Below are positions 17,406 through 25,902 of a stretch of DNA of 64,000 nucleotides, in pieces. Position numbers and translations under genes: made by a program. Position 1 is the first letter of the stretch, and each line of letters begins with the position of its first letter. The notes below the pieces were generated by a model. That model searched no databases. It worked only from the letters and a program-made list of their open reading frames with translations, and was not told the DNA's origin. The DNA is taken from NCBI GenBank assembly GCA_022827625.1, contig JAJEIE010000019.1, positions 62,001 to 126,000 on the forward strand, written 5' to 3'. The stretch is from Candidatus Poribacteria bacterium (lineage in GTDB: Bacteria > Poribacteria > WGA-4E > WGA-3G).

Positions 17406-19103
17406 CTATGGAACCCGAATGTCGTCAACGAGTGCTTGTACCTCGTCCGGTGGTGGCGAAGTCAGTGCCGACACACTCAAAGAAACAATAAAGTTTAGGA
17501 CCATACCAACGGTGCCGATACCTTCCGGTGAGATCCCCCATAACCAGTGATCGGGCGTGTTGAGTTCCGGGCTGATAAATTTGAAGAAAATGATATACGC
17601 AGCAGTGAAGGTAATACCGACGATCATACCACTAATCGCGCCTTCCTTGTTCATCCGTTTGGAGAAGATACCCATGACAATTGCTGGAAAAAATGAACTC
17701 GCCGCGAGCCCAAAGGCGAAGGCGACGACTTGTCCGACAAAACCGGGTGGGTTTATCCCGAAGTAACCCGCTATGCAGATGGCGACCCCCGCTGCAATGC
17801 GTGCCGCGGTCAATTCTTGTTTTTCTTGGAGCGTTGGCATGATAGCACCCTTCAGGAGATCGTGTGCAACCGCCGTCGAGATGACCAAGAGTAGACCTGC
17901 TGCGGTTGAGAGGGCAGCGGCTAAGCCACCCGCTGCGACTAATCCAACAATCCAGTTCGGAAGTTTCGCAATCTCAGGGTTCGCTAATACCATGATGTCT
18001 GGATCGATTGTCAACTCGTTCTCTATATCTGAATTGGGCCCTCGGTATTGAATCGCGCCATCCTCGTTTTTGTCCTCAAACGTGATGAGACCTGTCGCTT
18101 CCCAATTCTTAAACCACGATGGTACATCCTCGTATCTGACATCTGTGCGTTCACCGTTCTGTTCGTATCTGACGGTTTTAAATAAATTCGTTCTGGCAAA
18201 CGCCGCGACGGCGGGTGCTGTTGTATAGAGGATCGCGATGAACAGTAAAGCCCAACCCGCGGAAATTCGTGCTTCAGAGGCTTTTCGGACGGTATAGAAT
18301 CGGATAATCACGTGCGGGAGTCCGGCTGTTCCCAACATCAGTGCCGCTGTAATAAAAAACACGTCAATCGTGCTTTTACTGCCATCTGTATAGAGGTTAA
18401 ACCCCAACTCTTCGCTCAAGCCGTTGAGTCGGTCGAGGAGATAGAGTCCTGACCCGTCCGCCACCTTGCCCATCAATCCTAACTGCGGGATAGCGTTGCC
18501 TGTAATCAGGATAGAGATAAAAATCGCAGGGACAAGGAATGCGAAAATGAGTACGCAATACTGCGCGACCTGTGTGTAAGTAATGCCTTTCATCCCCCCG
18601 AGTACCGCATAAAAGAACACGATCCCCATGCCGATGAAGACCCCGATTTCGATGTTGACGTTCAGGAATCGGGAAAAGACAATACCAACGCCGCGCATCT
18701 GTCCCGCAACGTAGGTAAACGAGACGAAGACGGCACACACAACAGCGACAATTCGTGCGACTTGCGAGTAATACCGGTCACCCACGAAATCAGGAACCGT
18801 ATATTTACCGAATTTACGGAGATAGGGTGCTAAAAGCAACGCCAGCAGGACATAGCCACCTGTCCATCCGAGTAGATAGACGGAACCGTCGCGTCCCATG
18901 AACGAGATAAGTCCTGCCATAGAGATGAAAGAGGCGGCACTCATCCAATCCGCTGCGGTTGCCATTCCGTTGACGACGGGATGCACATTGCTGCCAGCAA
19001 CGTAAAAATCGCCAGTCGAACGCGCTTTCGACCAGAGCGCAACGCCGATGTATAAGGCAAAGGAGAGGCCGACCATCACAAATGTCCAGACTTGTACGTT
19101 CAT
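17406..19103 (-). CDS. Sodium:solute symporter large subunit (ActP-like)
   Basis: Inner-membrane transporter of the SSS family with about 13-14 membrane helices in 565 residues. The start TGDFYVAGSNVHPVVNGMAT followed by AADWMSAASFISMAG is the ActP-type signature, and AALSTAAGLLLVISTAVAHDL carries the family sodium-binding serine/threonine helix. A soluble loop of about 90 residues near 300-390 is as expected for the subclass paired with DUF4212. The substrate is likely a carboxylate such as acetate, but cannot be read from sequence. It overlaps the DUF4212 gene by 4 bp. Confidence 0.85.
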   Translation of the reverse strand: MNVQVWTFVMVGLSFALYIGVALWSKARSTGDFYVAGSNVHPVVNGMATAADWMSAASFISMAGLISFMGRDGSVYLLGWTGGYVLLALLLAPYLRKFGKYTVPDFVGDRYYSQVARIVAVVCAVFVSFTYVAGQMRGVGIVFSRFLNVNIEIGVFIGMGIVFFYAVLGGMKGITYTQVAQYCVLIFAFLVPAIFISILITGNAIPQLGLMGKVADGSGLYLLDRLNGLSEELGFNLYTDGSKSTIDVFFITAALMLGTAGLPHVIIRFYTVRKASEARISAGWALLFIAILYTTAPAVAAFARTNLFKTVRYEQNGERTDVRYEDVPSWFKNWEATGLITFEDKNEDGAIQYRGPNSDIENELTIDPDIMVLANPEIAKLPNWIVGLVAAGGLAAALSTAAGLLLVISTAVAHDLLKGAIMPTLQEKQELTAARIAAGVAICIAGYFGINPPGFVGQVVAFAFGLAASSFFPAIVMGIFSKRMNKEGAISGMIVGITFTAAYIIFFKFISPELNTPDHWLWGISPEGIGTVGMVLNFIVSLSVSALTSPPPDEVQALVDDIRVP

Positions 19104-19381
19104 GGTTGTTCGGTCTCCTCTGTTTCCGCGTCTGTTCGGTATTTTTTTTCTAAGCGGTTCATCAACCAGGCATAGACGAAGATGAGTTCAACAAAAATCC
19201 AGATAGATGCCTGTTGGGCGAAATAGAAGCCGAGTCGATACCCACCGAACCGAATCTTATCGAGTTGCTCTACAAATACGATTGAGCATAGGTACGAGGT
19301 GATAAACCAGATACTCAATAGGATCGCAAGGTATTGCAGATTTTTCCGCCAGTATGCTTTATTTTTCGCTGATGTATCCAT
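19100..19381 (-). CDS. DUF4212 symporter small subunit
   Basis: A 93-residue membrane protein with two hydrophobic helices (about 19-38 and 54-77) separated by FVEQLDKIRFGGYRLGFYFA. The FGGYRLGFYFAQQ-S pattern and a YAWLMNRLE-K end are characteristic of DUF4212, the small partner of ActP-like symporters. The frame is open to 19459, but the ATG at 19381 has GGAGG 7 nt upstream and fits the family start (K-x-YW-x-K-N). The stop overlaps the start of the large subunit, so the two are translationally coupled. Confidence 0.88.
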   Translation of the reverse strand: MDTSAKNKAYWRKNLQYLAILLSIWFITSYLCSIVFVEQLDKIRFGGYRLGFYFAQQASIWIFVELIFVYAWLMNRLEKKYRTDAETEETEQP

Positions 19382-19455
19382 AAATTGTCCTCCAAGGGTT
19401 GGCGCGTCAAAGTTGGAAAGCCAATATGACATAGTAGCAGGGATTTCTGTCTCTG

Positions 19456-20043
19456 TCAATAGTTCTCAGGAAACATCAATCGCTCGACATGCTCTATCAG
19501 AATGTGCAACACCTTAATGTGGATCTCTTGGATGCGGTCTGCGGTGTTGCCTGGGGCAATGAGGGAAGTATCGCAGTGGTGTTTGAGTTTTCCGCCATCT
19601 TTACCGAGTAATCCAAATACGTGTATGCCGCGCTGCTTTGCTGTCTCGGCTGCCCGAACAACATTCGCGGAATTTCCGCTTGTTGAGAGTACTACCAATA
19701 AGTCCCCGGGGTGTCCGAGTGCTGATAATGGACGGGCAAAAATTTCTTCAAAACCGAAATCGTTTGCTGTACAGGTAATATGTCCGGCATCACTAAGGGC
19801 AATCGCTGGTAGTGGTCTCCGATTGTCTCGAAACTTCCCCGTGCATTCTTCAGCGAAATGGATTGCGTCACACAGGCTGCCGCCATTTCCGCATGTGAAG
19901 ATTCTACCTTGCCGTTCAAACACGCCTCGCATCATTTCTGCTGTTTTCGCGAGGGTTGCAATATTTTCGGGATTTTGCGTAAACCGATTCAACGCCTCCT
20001 GCGCTTCTAACAACGCATTGCGGATGGTATCCAAAATGTCCAT
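19456..20043 (-). CDS. gmhA: SIS-domain sugar isomerase, GmhA-like
   Basis: Probably converts sedoheptulose 7-phosphate to D-glycero-manno-heptose 7-phosphate, an early step of heptose synthesis for lipopolysaccharide. The SIS domain fills most of the 195 residues. Motifs include TCGNGGSLCDAIHFAEECTG and LVVLSTSGNSANVV, which form the sugar-phosphate site, and QEIHIKVLHILIEHVE at the C-terminus. The ATG at 20043 has AAGGA upstream, while the longer frame starts with GTG at 20067. No other heptose genes are nearby, so a related SIS isomerase cannot be excluded. It is 74 bp upstream of the DUF4212 gene. Confidence 0.8.
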   Translation of the reverse strand: MDILDTIRNALLEAQEALNRFTQNPENIATLAKTAEMMRGVFERQGRIFTCGNGGSLCDAIHFAEECTGKFRDNRRPLPAIALSDAGHITCTANDFGFEEIFARPLSALGHPGDLLVVLSTSGNSANVVRAAETAKQRGIHVFGLLGKDGGKLKHHCDTSLIAPGNTADRIQEIHIKVLHILIEHVERLMFPENY

Positions 20044-20195
20044 TATATTTCCTTTTTCTTGTAGCACTGGTTTGTGGTCGCGCCTTTATCGGTTTTTAAG
20101 AATACCACCGAATCTATCAGATGTCAAAGTTTTTCCAAAAACCCATAGCATTTCCCGAGCAGTCCCTTTGGCGGCATTGCCTAAGGAATTTTTTC

Positions 20196-20225
20196 TTGAC
20201 GCATCACTTTAATTTGTGTTACAAT
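20196..20225 (+). promoter_or_regulatory. Sigma70-like promoter for hicAB
   Basis: A -35 element TTGACG, an 18-bp spacer and a -10 element TACAAT stand 28 bp upstream of the hicA start, in the divergent gap between gmhA and hicA. HicB commonly represses its own promoter; I see no obvious operator palindrome here. Confidence 0.6.
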
Positions 20226-20252
20226 TCCCGAAAAGCAGGATAGTGTTGGAAT

Positions 20253-20582
20253 ATGGCAATTTCAAGTCGAGAAGTCATTAAAAGACTTAAGAAAGAGGGC
20301 TGGATGTTAGTCCATGTTGTTGGAAGTCACCACCACTACAAACATCCGAAAAAGATGGGTAGAGTGACTGTTCCGCATCCTAAAAAAGACCTGCGAAAAC
20401 AGACCTTGTTGAGTATATGTGGACAAGCAGGTTGGGATGGTTGGAATCCAGATTGGAAGAAAAAAAGAAAGCGGGACAGAAGGACGCGAGGTGTTCTATG
20501 CGAAGATATTACCCTATTGTTATTCACAAAGATTCGGATAGTGACTACTGTGTCGTTGTCCCCGATCTGCCCGGTTGCATAA
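20253..20582 (+). CDS. hicA: HicA toxin with out-of-frame overlap into hicB
   Basis: Small dsRBD-fold mRNA interferase of a type II toxin-antitoxin pair. Residues 5-60 match HicA: SREVIKRLKKEGW, then the catalytic-histidine motif GSHHHYKHP, and a strand VTVPHPKKDLRKQTLLSI. Most HicA proteins end soon after this point (60-80 residues). Here the frame runs on through a Lys/Arg-rich tail to 109 residues and overlaps hicB by 85 bp in another frame. The tail begins at a run of seven A (20460-20466); a -1 slip there would join HicA to HicB in one polypeptide. Either the original stop was lost or the overlap has a purpose. Confidence 0.85.
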   Translation: MAISSREVIKRLKKEGWMLVHVVGSHHHYKHPKKMGRVTVPHPKKDLRKQTLLSICGQAGWDGWNPDWKKKRKRDRRTRGVLCEDITLLLFTKIRIVTTVSLSPICPVA

Positions 20583-20845
20583 CTGCTGGGATTACGCTTG
20601 ACGACGCACAAAATCAAGCCTCAGAAGCTATTCAATGTCATATTGAGGGCATGCTGCTTGATGGCGAGCCGGTCCCGGAAGCCAGGGATATTACGTTCCA
20701 TAAAAATAATCCGGATTATGCGGATGGCACATGGAAATCAGTAGCGGTCACACTGCGTGATGTTTCCCAAATTCGGGGCGGCCAGCACAGCCCAATTCAG
20801 AAGTTTTTTCGATGGTTCAGTCGAACCACTCAAGTTATTCGATAA
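20498..20845 (+). CDS. hicB: HicB antitoxin
   Basis: Antitoxin partner of HicA, 115 residues. The N-terminal partial RNase H-like fold is clear: YYPIVIHKDSDSDYCVVVPD, then LPGCITAGITLDDAQNQASE, and IQCHIEGMLLDGEPVPEA. The C-terminal part has no obvious helix-turn-helix or ribbon-helix-helix, and ends in a basic segment, so DNA binding is uncertain. The start is the ATG at 20498, with GAGG 8 nt upstream, since it gives the family N-terminus M-x-x-Y-P-I-V-I. Confidence 0.88.
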   Translation: MRRYYPIVIHKDSDSDYCVVVPDLPGCITAGITLDDAQNQASEAIQCHIEGMLLDGEPVPEARDITFHKNNPDYADGTWKSVAVTLRDVSQIRGGQHSPIQKFFRWFSRTTQVIR

Positions 20846-20879
20846 GAGCAATCTGGAATCATGATTTGCTTGCCTCTTA
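20843..20879. terminator. Possible hairpin between convergent hicB and permease genes
   Basis: TAAGAGCAA...TTGCTTGCCTCTTA forms an imperfect stem over the 40-bp convergent gap. It has no U-tract in either direction, so the role is uncertain. Confidence 0.35.
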
Positions 20880-20885
20880 CAACCG

Positions 20886-22685
20886 CTAAATCCGAAAAAT
20901 CTCTCCTAATTTCCCGCCAAGGACGCGTCCAGCACCCAGCAGACACGCGATTAAAATTAACATCCCCACCACACCAAGAGCACTCGCTGTATAGGGACCG
21001 TGGTCAGGACGTTGAGAGAGTGCCCAAATCGCTTTTGTAATCGGATAGTGTTGATCCTTCATTGCCAAGATTAAGCTGTCGCTTACTTCAAGCATCGAAA
21101 AGGAGAACACAAGAATCGCACCGGCGAGAATATTCGCGATAACCAGAGGCAAGGTAATTTTATACAACGTCCGAATCGGGGTCGCTCCCATATTTTGTGA
21201 GGCTTCTTCGTACGTCACACTTGTCTGTTGAAGTCCGGCGTAGATGGAACGCAGCATATACGGTAATCTCCGCACCGCATAACTGATAATTAAAAGGAAG
21301 GTCGGGTTCTGTCTCGGATCAATCACAGAGATGAGTCCGTCCGGCAGATGCCGTAGGAGAAGCGTTGTATCGGAGAAACTTCCGAGGTAGCCGAACGCAA
21401 TCGCAACCCCCGGTAATGCTAATGGTAACATTGCAACAGCGTCCAACAAATTTTGGAACGGAAGGCGTTTGCGGGTCAATAGATACGACACCACGATCCC
21501 GACAATAAGTGCCAACAATGTACTAAAAATACTGTATTTCAGGCTGTTGAGAATACTCGGTAGCGTATCAGAATGCGTAAAAGTTTCTATGTAGTGTGCA
21601 AACGTCCACGATTTCGGCAGTACACTCAATCGCCATTGGCTTACGTCCGGCGTTAAGGAGACCATAATAACACTGATATGGGGTAGCAACGCCATGAGTG
21701 TCAATCCGCCAATAAAGAAATAGATGACTGTACGCATGATCCAGTTCGTATCGGTTTCACGTGAAGTCACGTGTCCTCTGCCGAGCATTTCGTAATGTTT
21801 GCTTCCCGTCCACCGCTTGGAAACGTAAAAAGCCAATGCCGTCAGGACGATAATGAGAACGACAAGGGCATATCCCATCGGGTTCGCATTCGCTTCGGTG
21901 ACTTGCCGGAAAATACGCACGGCAATGACTTCGTTGTAATTAAAAATCAGCGGCGTGCCGAGGTCCGTGAAAGCCCAGATGAAGACGAGAATCGCGCCAG
22001 CGAAGTAACCGGGCATCATGAGCGGGAGTGTTATCTGACGGAAGACTTGGAAGCGCGAGGCTCCCATATTTTCTGCGGCTTCCTCCAGACTGGGATCTAC
22101 GTTTGCGAGTGCTGCGACGATGTTGAGATACATTATTGGATAGAGGTGTAGTGTTGACAGCATCACGACACCCCAGAAGCCGCCACGGAACCAGTCGATG
22201 GTTTGGGTTATATCAATCAGGTTCAGTTTCACGAGGAGCATATTAACGCTCCCGTATAAGCCGAAGAACTGCTGCATGCCGATTGCCCCCACGAAAGGCG
22301 GCATAATCATCGGAATCAGAATGATGGCGCGCAAGGTATCACGCCCAGGGTATCGGAATCGCGTTAAAAAATACGCCAGTGGCAGACTCACAACGCTCGT
22401 TATCAGTGTAACCATCACACCGATTTTAAAACTGTTGATAACCAATTTCCGAATATTCGGGTCGGTTCCCATCAATTTGAAGTATGTGAGGTCAAATGTG
22501 TTTTCAATCCAGAACGCTTCTTTGAAAACATAGAGAAGGGGATATATGAGGAAGACAAGAAAAAACAGCGTCGTTAGTCCCAAGACTACCGTGATGGAGG
22601 GTGTTAAGTCATATTGTCTTCTGAGTTTGTCTATTAGAGACAGATTTCTTTGAGGGTTCTGTTCTGCCTCTTGGCGATCCAGCAT
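20886..22685 (-). CDS. ABC transporter fused permease (FbpB/ThiP type)
   Basis: Inner-membrane permease with about 12 helices in 599 residues, made of two fused halves. Each half carries its own EAA loop for ATPase contact: EAAENMGASRFQVFRQITLP and EASQNMGATPIRTLYKITLP. Fused permeases of this type serve iron(III), putrescine-like or thiamine importers; the substrate cannot be assigned because no binding protein is in the window. The frame opens at 22709, but that ATG lies inside a palindromic repeat. The ATG at 22685 has GGAG about 8 nt upstream and is preferred. It is divergent from the ATPase gene at 22951. Confidence 0.85.
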   Translation of the reverse strand: MLDRQEAEQNPQRNLSLIDKLRRQYDLTPSITVVLGLTTLFFLVFLIYPLLYVFKEAFWIENTFDLTYFKLMGTDPNIRKLVINSFKIGVMVTLITSVVSLPLAYFLTRFRYPGRDTLRAIILIPMIMPPFVGAIGMQQFFGLYGSVNMLLVKLNLIDITQTIDWFRGGFWGVVMLSTLHLYPIMYLNIVAALANVDPSLEEAAENMGASRFQVFRQITLPLMMPGYFAGAILVFIWAFTDLGTPLIFNYNEVIAVRIFRQVTEANANPMGYALVVLIIVLTALAFYVSKRWTGSKHYEMLGRGHVTSRETDTNWIMRTVIYFFIGGLTLMALLPHISVIMVSLTPDVSQWRLSVLPKSWTFAHYIETFTHSDTLPSILNSLKYSIFSTLLALIVGIVVSYLLTRKRLPFQNLLDAVAMLPLALPGVAIAFGYLGSFSDTTLLLRHLPDGLISVIDPRQNPTFLLIISYAVRRLPYMLRSIYAGLQQTSVTYEEASQNMGATPIRTLYKITLPLVIANILAGAILVFSFSMLEVSDSLILAMKDQHYPITKAIWALSQRPDHGPYTASALGVVGMLILIACLLGAGRVLGGKLGEIFRI

Positions 22686-22704
22686 CTTTTTCTCCAACCT
22701 TTGT

Positions 22705-22727
22705 GCCATAAACTGTTAGTTTGTGGC
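22705..22727. repeat. Palindromic repeat copy at the permease 5' end
   Basis: GCCATAAACTG-TTAGTTTGTGGC palindrome. The ATG of the longer permease frame (22707-22709) is part of it, which shows how the repeat creates false start codons. Confidence 0.88.
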
Positions 22728-22818
22728 ATTCGGGTATAACCTATCAGCATCTTCAACCTTTAAATCGGACTCATGTTTAATTATACCCTATACACCACTG
22801 AATTGCATACATTTTTTC

Positions 22819-22845
22819 TGTAGGAGGGATTTCCAAATCCCGACT
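22819..22845. repeat. GGGATTT-AAATCCC repeat copy
   Basis: CTGTAGGAGGGATTT, CC, AAATCCCGACT. The core is a 7-bp perfect palindrome (22826-22841). It is the same family as the copies at 24074 and 60364. Confidence 0.75.
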
Positions 22846-22884
22846 CTTAACCTAACAACCAAAAAATCCGAAAATCAATTCCTT

Positions 22885-22914
22885 TTGACCCCTAAACGCA
22901 ATTCATGCTATATT
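22885..22914 (+). promoter_or_regulatory. Candidate promoter for the UgpC/MalK-like ATPase
   Basis: TTGACC, an 18-bp spacer and TATATT, 36 bp before the ATG at 22951. Confidence 0.5.
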
Positions 22915-22950
22915 ATAACAATACCTAAATACAGAATTGTAGCATCCTCT

Positions 22951-24078
22951 ATGGCAACTGTAAAACTCGAAAACATTACAAAACGGTTCGGCGACCTCAC
23001 CGCCCTTGACGACATCACTCTTGATATCCGAGATGAAGAATTCTTCGTGCTCCTCGGGCAGACGGGTGCAGGAAAAACCACGACGCTTCGCTGTATCGCA
23101 GGCTTGGACAGGCCCGAAGAGGGTACAATCTACTTAGACGGTGTTAGCGTCAACGACAAGACTCCCGCAGAACGCGATGTCGCTTTCGTCTTTCAATCGC
23201 ATATCCTCTATCCGCACCTGAGTGTTTACGAGAACATGGCGTTCCCACTACATCCGAGAAAGCTTTCCAGTGAGGAGATTGACCGACGCGTCAGAGACAT
23301 CGCACAGATGCTCCATATTGAACATCTGCTCATGCGTACACCGAATCAGTTGAGCGGCGGTGAAACGCAACGGGTCGGGCTGGGAAGGGCGATGGTCCGT
23401 CGTCCGCAAGTCTTCCTCATGGACGAACCCATCTCCAACCTCGATGCGAAACTCCGCACCGAAATGCGCGCCGAAATCCGTTGGCGGCAGCGCGACCTCG
23501 GCACAACCACTTTCTATGTGACACACGATCAAGTTGAAGCCATGTCGATGGCGGATCGGATTGCTATCCTTGAGGCAGGCAAAATCCAGCAGCTCGGAAC
23601 ACCCGCTGACATCTATAACCACCCGGCAAACCTCTTGGTCGCTGGCTTCGTTGGCAATCCAAGCATGAACTGTATCCCGTCTGACCTCTCCGCTGCTAAT
23701 GGCGAACTTCGTTTGACTTTGACAAGCAATGGAGGTAGCGACAATTCGATAGCAATTCAGGATGAAAAGATTACGAAAGCCTTGAACGACACCCATCCAG
23801 ATCGGGAGGTCGTTTTCGGCGTGCATCCTGAAGATGTTATTGTGAGCCATCAGTCCATCTCAAATGCTTTTCAGGCTGAGGTTTATAGTGTTGAACCGCT
23901 GGGTGCGGAAACAATCGTTGAAGTGACGCTCGGAACGGATGAAACCGGTTCGCATACGATTCTGAAGGCATGCACAGCACCCAACTTTGCAGCGGAAATT
24001 GGACAACATCTGTACGTCACATTCGTCGCGGATCGGATGCATTTTTTCGATAAAACCACGGGTAACGCTCTCTTGTAG
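22951..24078 (+). CDS. ABC transporter ATP-binding protein (UgpC/MalK type)
   Basis: Cytoplasmic ATPase of an importer, 375 residues. Walker A is GQTGAGKTT, the Q-loop FVFQSHILYPHLSV, the signature LSGGETQRVGLGRAMV, Walker B VFLMDEPISNLD, and the H-loop FYVTHDQVEAM. A TOBE-type C-terminal domain (about 240-375) includes GVHPEDVIV and VEPLGAETIVEVTL, typical of the MalK/UgpC/PotA group. The open frame begins at 22723, but the ATG at 22951 gives the normal N-terminus (M-x-x-V-x-L-E-N-I-T-K). It is probably the partner of the divergent permease. The stop codon falls inside a repeat. Confidence 0.92.
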   Translation: MATVKLENITKRFGDLTALDDITLDIRDEEFFVLLGQTGAGKTTTLRCIAGLDRPEEGTIYLDGVSVNDKTPAERDVAFVFQSHILYPHLSVYENMAFPLHPRKLSSEEIDRRVRDIAQMLHIEHLLMRTPNQLSGGETQRVGLGRAMVRRPQVFLMDEPISNLDAKLRTEMRAEIRWRQRDLGTTTFYVTHDQVEAMSMADRIAILEAGKIQQLGTPADIYNHPANLLVAGFVGNPSMNCIPSDLSAANGELRLTLTSNGGSDNSIAIQDEKITKALNDTHPDREVVFGVHPEDVIVSHQSISNAFQAEVYSVEPLGAETIVEVTLGTDETGSHTILKACTAPNFAAEIGQHLYVTFVADRMHFFDKTTGNALL

Positions 24079-24100
24079 GAGGGATTTGTAATCCTGACTT
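24074..24100. repeat. GGATTTGTAATCC repeat overlapping a stop codon
   Basis: TTGTAGGAGGGATTTGTAAT continued by CCTGACT. The ATPase gene stops at the TAG of this repeat (24076-24078), so the insertion set the present C-terminus. Confidence 0.72.
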
Positions 24101-24110
24101 CTTAACGATT

Positions 24111-24245
24111 ATGGACTGGCGACTCAAACTCTTTAACCTCATCCCGAATTTCCTCAAACGTATCGGATGTCAATTGCTACGTCGCTTCGGATATGACCCC
24201 GATGCATGGCTGGAAAATTTTCTCAGAGAACACAAAGGAGATTAA
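24111..24245 (+). CDS. Small ORF, 44 residues, coupled to the TPP enzyme gene
   Basis: ATG at 24111 to TAA at 24243-24245. The predicted peptide starts MDWRLKLFNLIPNFLKRIG and ends DPDAWLENFLREHKGD: a basic amphipathic N-terminal helix and an acidic tail. The stop codon is 3 bp before the GTG of the next gene, and the ribosome site of that gene (GGAG, 24237-24240) lies within the last codons, so translation of the two would be coupled. It has no clear ribosome site of its own. I do not recognise it; it may be a leader peptide or a small protein. Confidence 0.4.
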   Translation: MDWRLKLFNLIPNFLKRIGCQLLRRFGYDPDAWLENFLREHKGD

Positions 24246-24248
24246 TAC

Positions 24249-25883
24249 GTGAAAGGCGGAGATATTCTCGTTGAATGTTTAAAAGCGCAAGGGGTCTCAG
24301 CAGTTTTCGGAATGCCCGGCACGCAGAACATCCAAATTTACGATGCGCTGCTGCGGCGGGGTAGCGGTGTGATTGACCACTACCTCGTCCGGCATGAGTA
24401 TGCCGCAACACAGATGGCGGACGGTTTCGCTCGCGCAACAGGGGAACCTGGTGTCGCTATCACGGTGCCAGGACCCGGTGCGAGCAACGCATCAACGGGC
24501 ATTTTAGAGGCATTCACTGACTGCGCCCCTGTCCTTTTGATTACTGGGCAGAGCGATTCCAGTCTCTATAGCAAACATCCGAGTAAGATGTTCCACGGCT
24601 TAGATCAGATGCACTTTTTTGAGTCGATCACCAAATACTGCGCCATCGCCCACACGGTCGCCGAGATTCCTGTCGTTGTTGAAAACGCCTTTAAAGCGAT
24701 GCGGAACGGGAGACCCGGACCCACGATGTTGGAGTTCCCGATGGATGTCGTTACTGGGGAGGGAGATGTCCGAATTCCACCCCGTGTCGAACGCGCCGAA
24801 TTATCGCCACCCGACAACGCAGATCTCAGCACGGCTGTTGAAACAATCCGTAACGCCAAGATGCCCTTAATCTTCGCCGGTTCTGCTGTCTTCCACTCGA
24901 ATGCCCGGAACGAATTGCGGCTCCTCGCTGAGAAATTGAACGCACCCGTTATTGTCACTCGTAATGGCAAAGGTGTTTTGTCGGAGGATCATCCCTTAGC
25001 ACTCCAAATCTGCTACGGCTACCTCGGACGCGAGGCACTCGAACGATCAGACTGTTTAATCGGTATCGGACCGCGCTTCACCTCTATTGATAGTCGCAAT
25101 TGGAGCCTGGAACTGCCGCAACCCTTCGTCCAGATTGATGAGGATCCGAACGAGATTGGGCTTGAATATCCGTGTGATGTGGGGGTTGTCGGGGATTTGA
25201 AACTGACGCTGCAGGCACTCATTGAGGATGTCGCCCCGGGCGAGAATGGGTGGGACGCGGTACTGACAGAGCTTCGAGCCAAGTTTGACACGCAGCCGCC
25301 ACTCCCTGTTATTCACGAATTACAAGATGTACTCCCGCGCGACACCATCTATGCGATTGATGTTCATTCCCTTGGTTACGCTTCTTTTGCAGAATTTCCT
25401 ATCTATGATCCGAGGACTTTCCTCTACCCGAATATCGGTGTTGCGTTGGGACATGCCTATCCTGCCGCTATTGGTGCCAAGGTAGCGTATCCTGACCGTC
25501 CTGTTATCTGTTTCAGTGGCGATGGTGGATTTCTGATGGGAGCCGTAGAGATGGCAACCGCTATGAAATACGGCATAAACGTCGTGGCGATTGTTGTCAA
25601 TGACGGTGCATTGTCAGCGATTAAAGGATCTCAGATAAAGGGATGTGAAGGTCGCACGATTGATACGGACTTGTTAAATCCAGATTTTGTCGAGTTCGCA
25701 CAGTCTTTCGGTGCGTATGCCAAAAGGGTAGAAGATTTGGCGGGCTTTAAGGATGCCCTACGGGACGCGCTCGCTGCTGAGAAACCGGCACTCATTGAAG
25801 TGATGCTGCAAGAAAAACAGGACGACATTATGAACGTAATCGGGTGGTTGCAGACCGAACCGCTCCGAACAACCGGTCTTTAA
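24249..25883 (+). CDS. Thiamine-diphosphate enzyme, acetolactate synthase-like
   Basis: Homologue of the large subunit of acetolactate synthase and of benzoylformate decarboxylase-type enzymes, 544 residues. The N-terminal TPP domain has the catalytic glutamate in VRHEYAATQMADG and the GMPGTQNI loop. The middle domain lies at about 190-320. The C-terminal TPP domain carries the cofactor motif GDGGFLMGAVEMATAMKY...VVNDG. The reaction (2-oxoacid decarboxylation or condensation) cannot be fixed from sequence. There is no small regulatory subunit nearby, which argues against a normal branched-chain synthase. The GTG start has GGAG at 8 nt. Confidence 0.85.
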   Translation: MKGGDILVECLKAQGVSAVFGMPGTQNIQIYDALLRRGSGVIDHYLVRHEYAATQMADGFARATGEPGVAITVPGPGASNASTGILEAFTDCAPVLLITGQSDSSLYSKHPSKMFHGLDQMHFFESITKYCAIAHTVAEIPVVVENAFKAMRNGRPGPTMLEFPMDVVTGEGDVRIPPRVERAELSPPDNADLSTAVETIRNAKMPLIFAGSAVFHSNARNELRLLAEKLNAPVIVTRNGKGVLSEDHPLALQICYGYLGREALERSDCLIGIGPRFTSIDSRNWSLELPQPFVQIDEDPNEIGLEYPCDVGVVGDLKLTLQALIEDVAPGENGWDAVLTELRAKFDTQPPLPVIHELQDVLPRDTIYAIDVHSLGYASFAEFPIYDPRTFLYPNIGVALGHAYPAAIGAKVAYPDRPVICFSGDGGFLMGAVEMATAMKYGINVVAIVVNDGALSAIKGSQIKGCEGRTIDTDLLNPDFVEFAQSFGAYAKRVEDLAGFKDALRDALAAEKPALIEVMLQEKQDDIMNVIGWLQTEPLRTTGL

Positions 25884-25902
25884 CGAACTATTCGTGAATA
25901 AG

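Noticed and set aside
19502-20212. 236-codon ORF opposite the GmhA-like gene
   Set aside because: Antisense shadow; it covers the promoter region of hicA as well.
23248-23850. 200-codon ORF opposite the ATPase gene
   Set aside because: Antisense shadow of a conserved ATPase.
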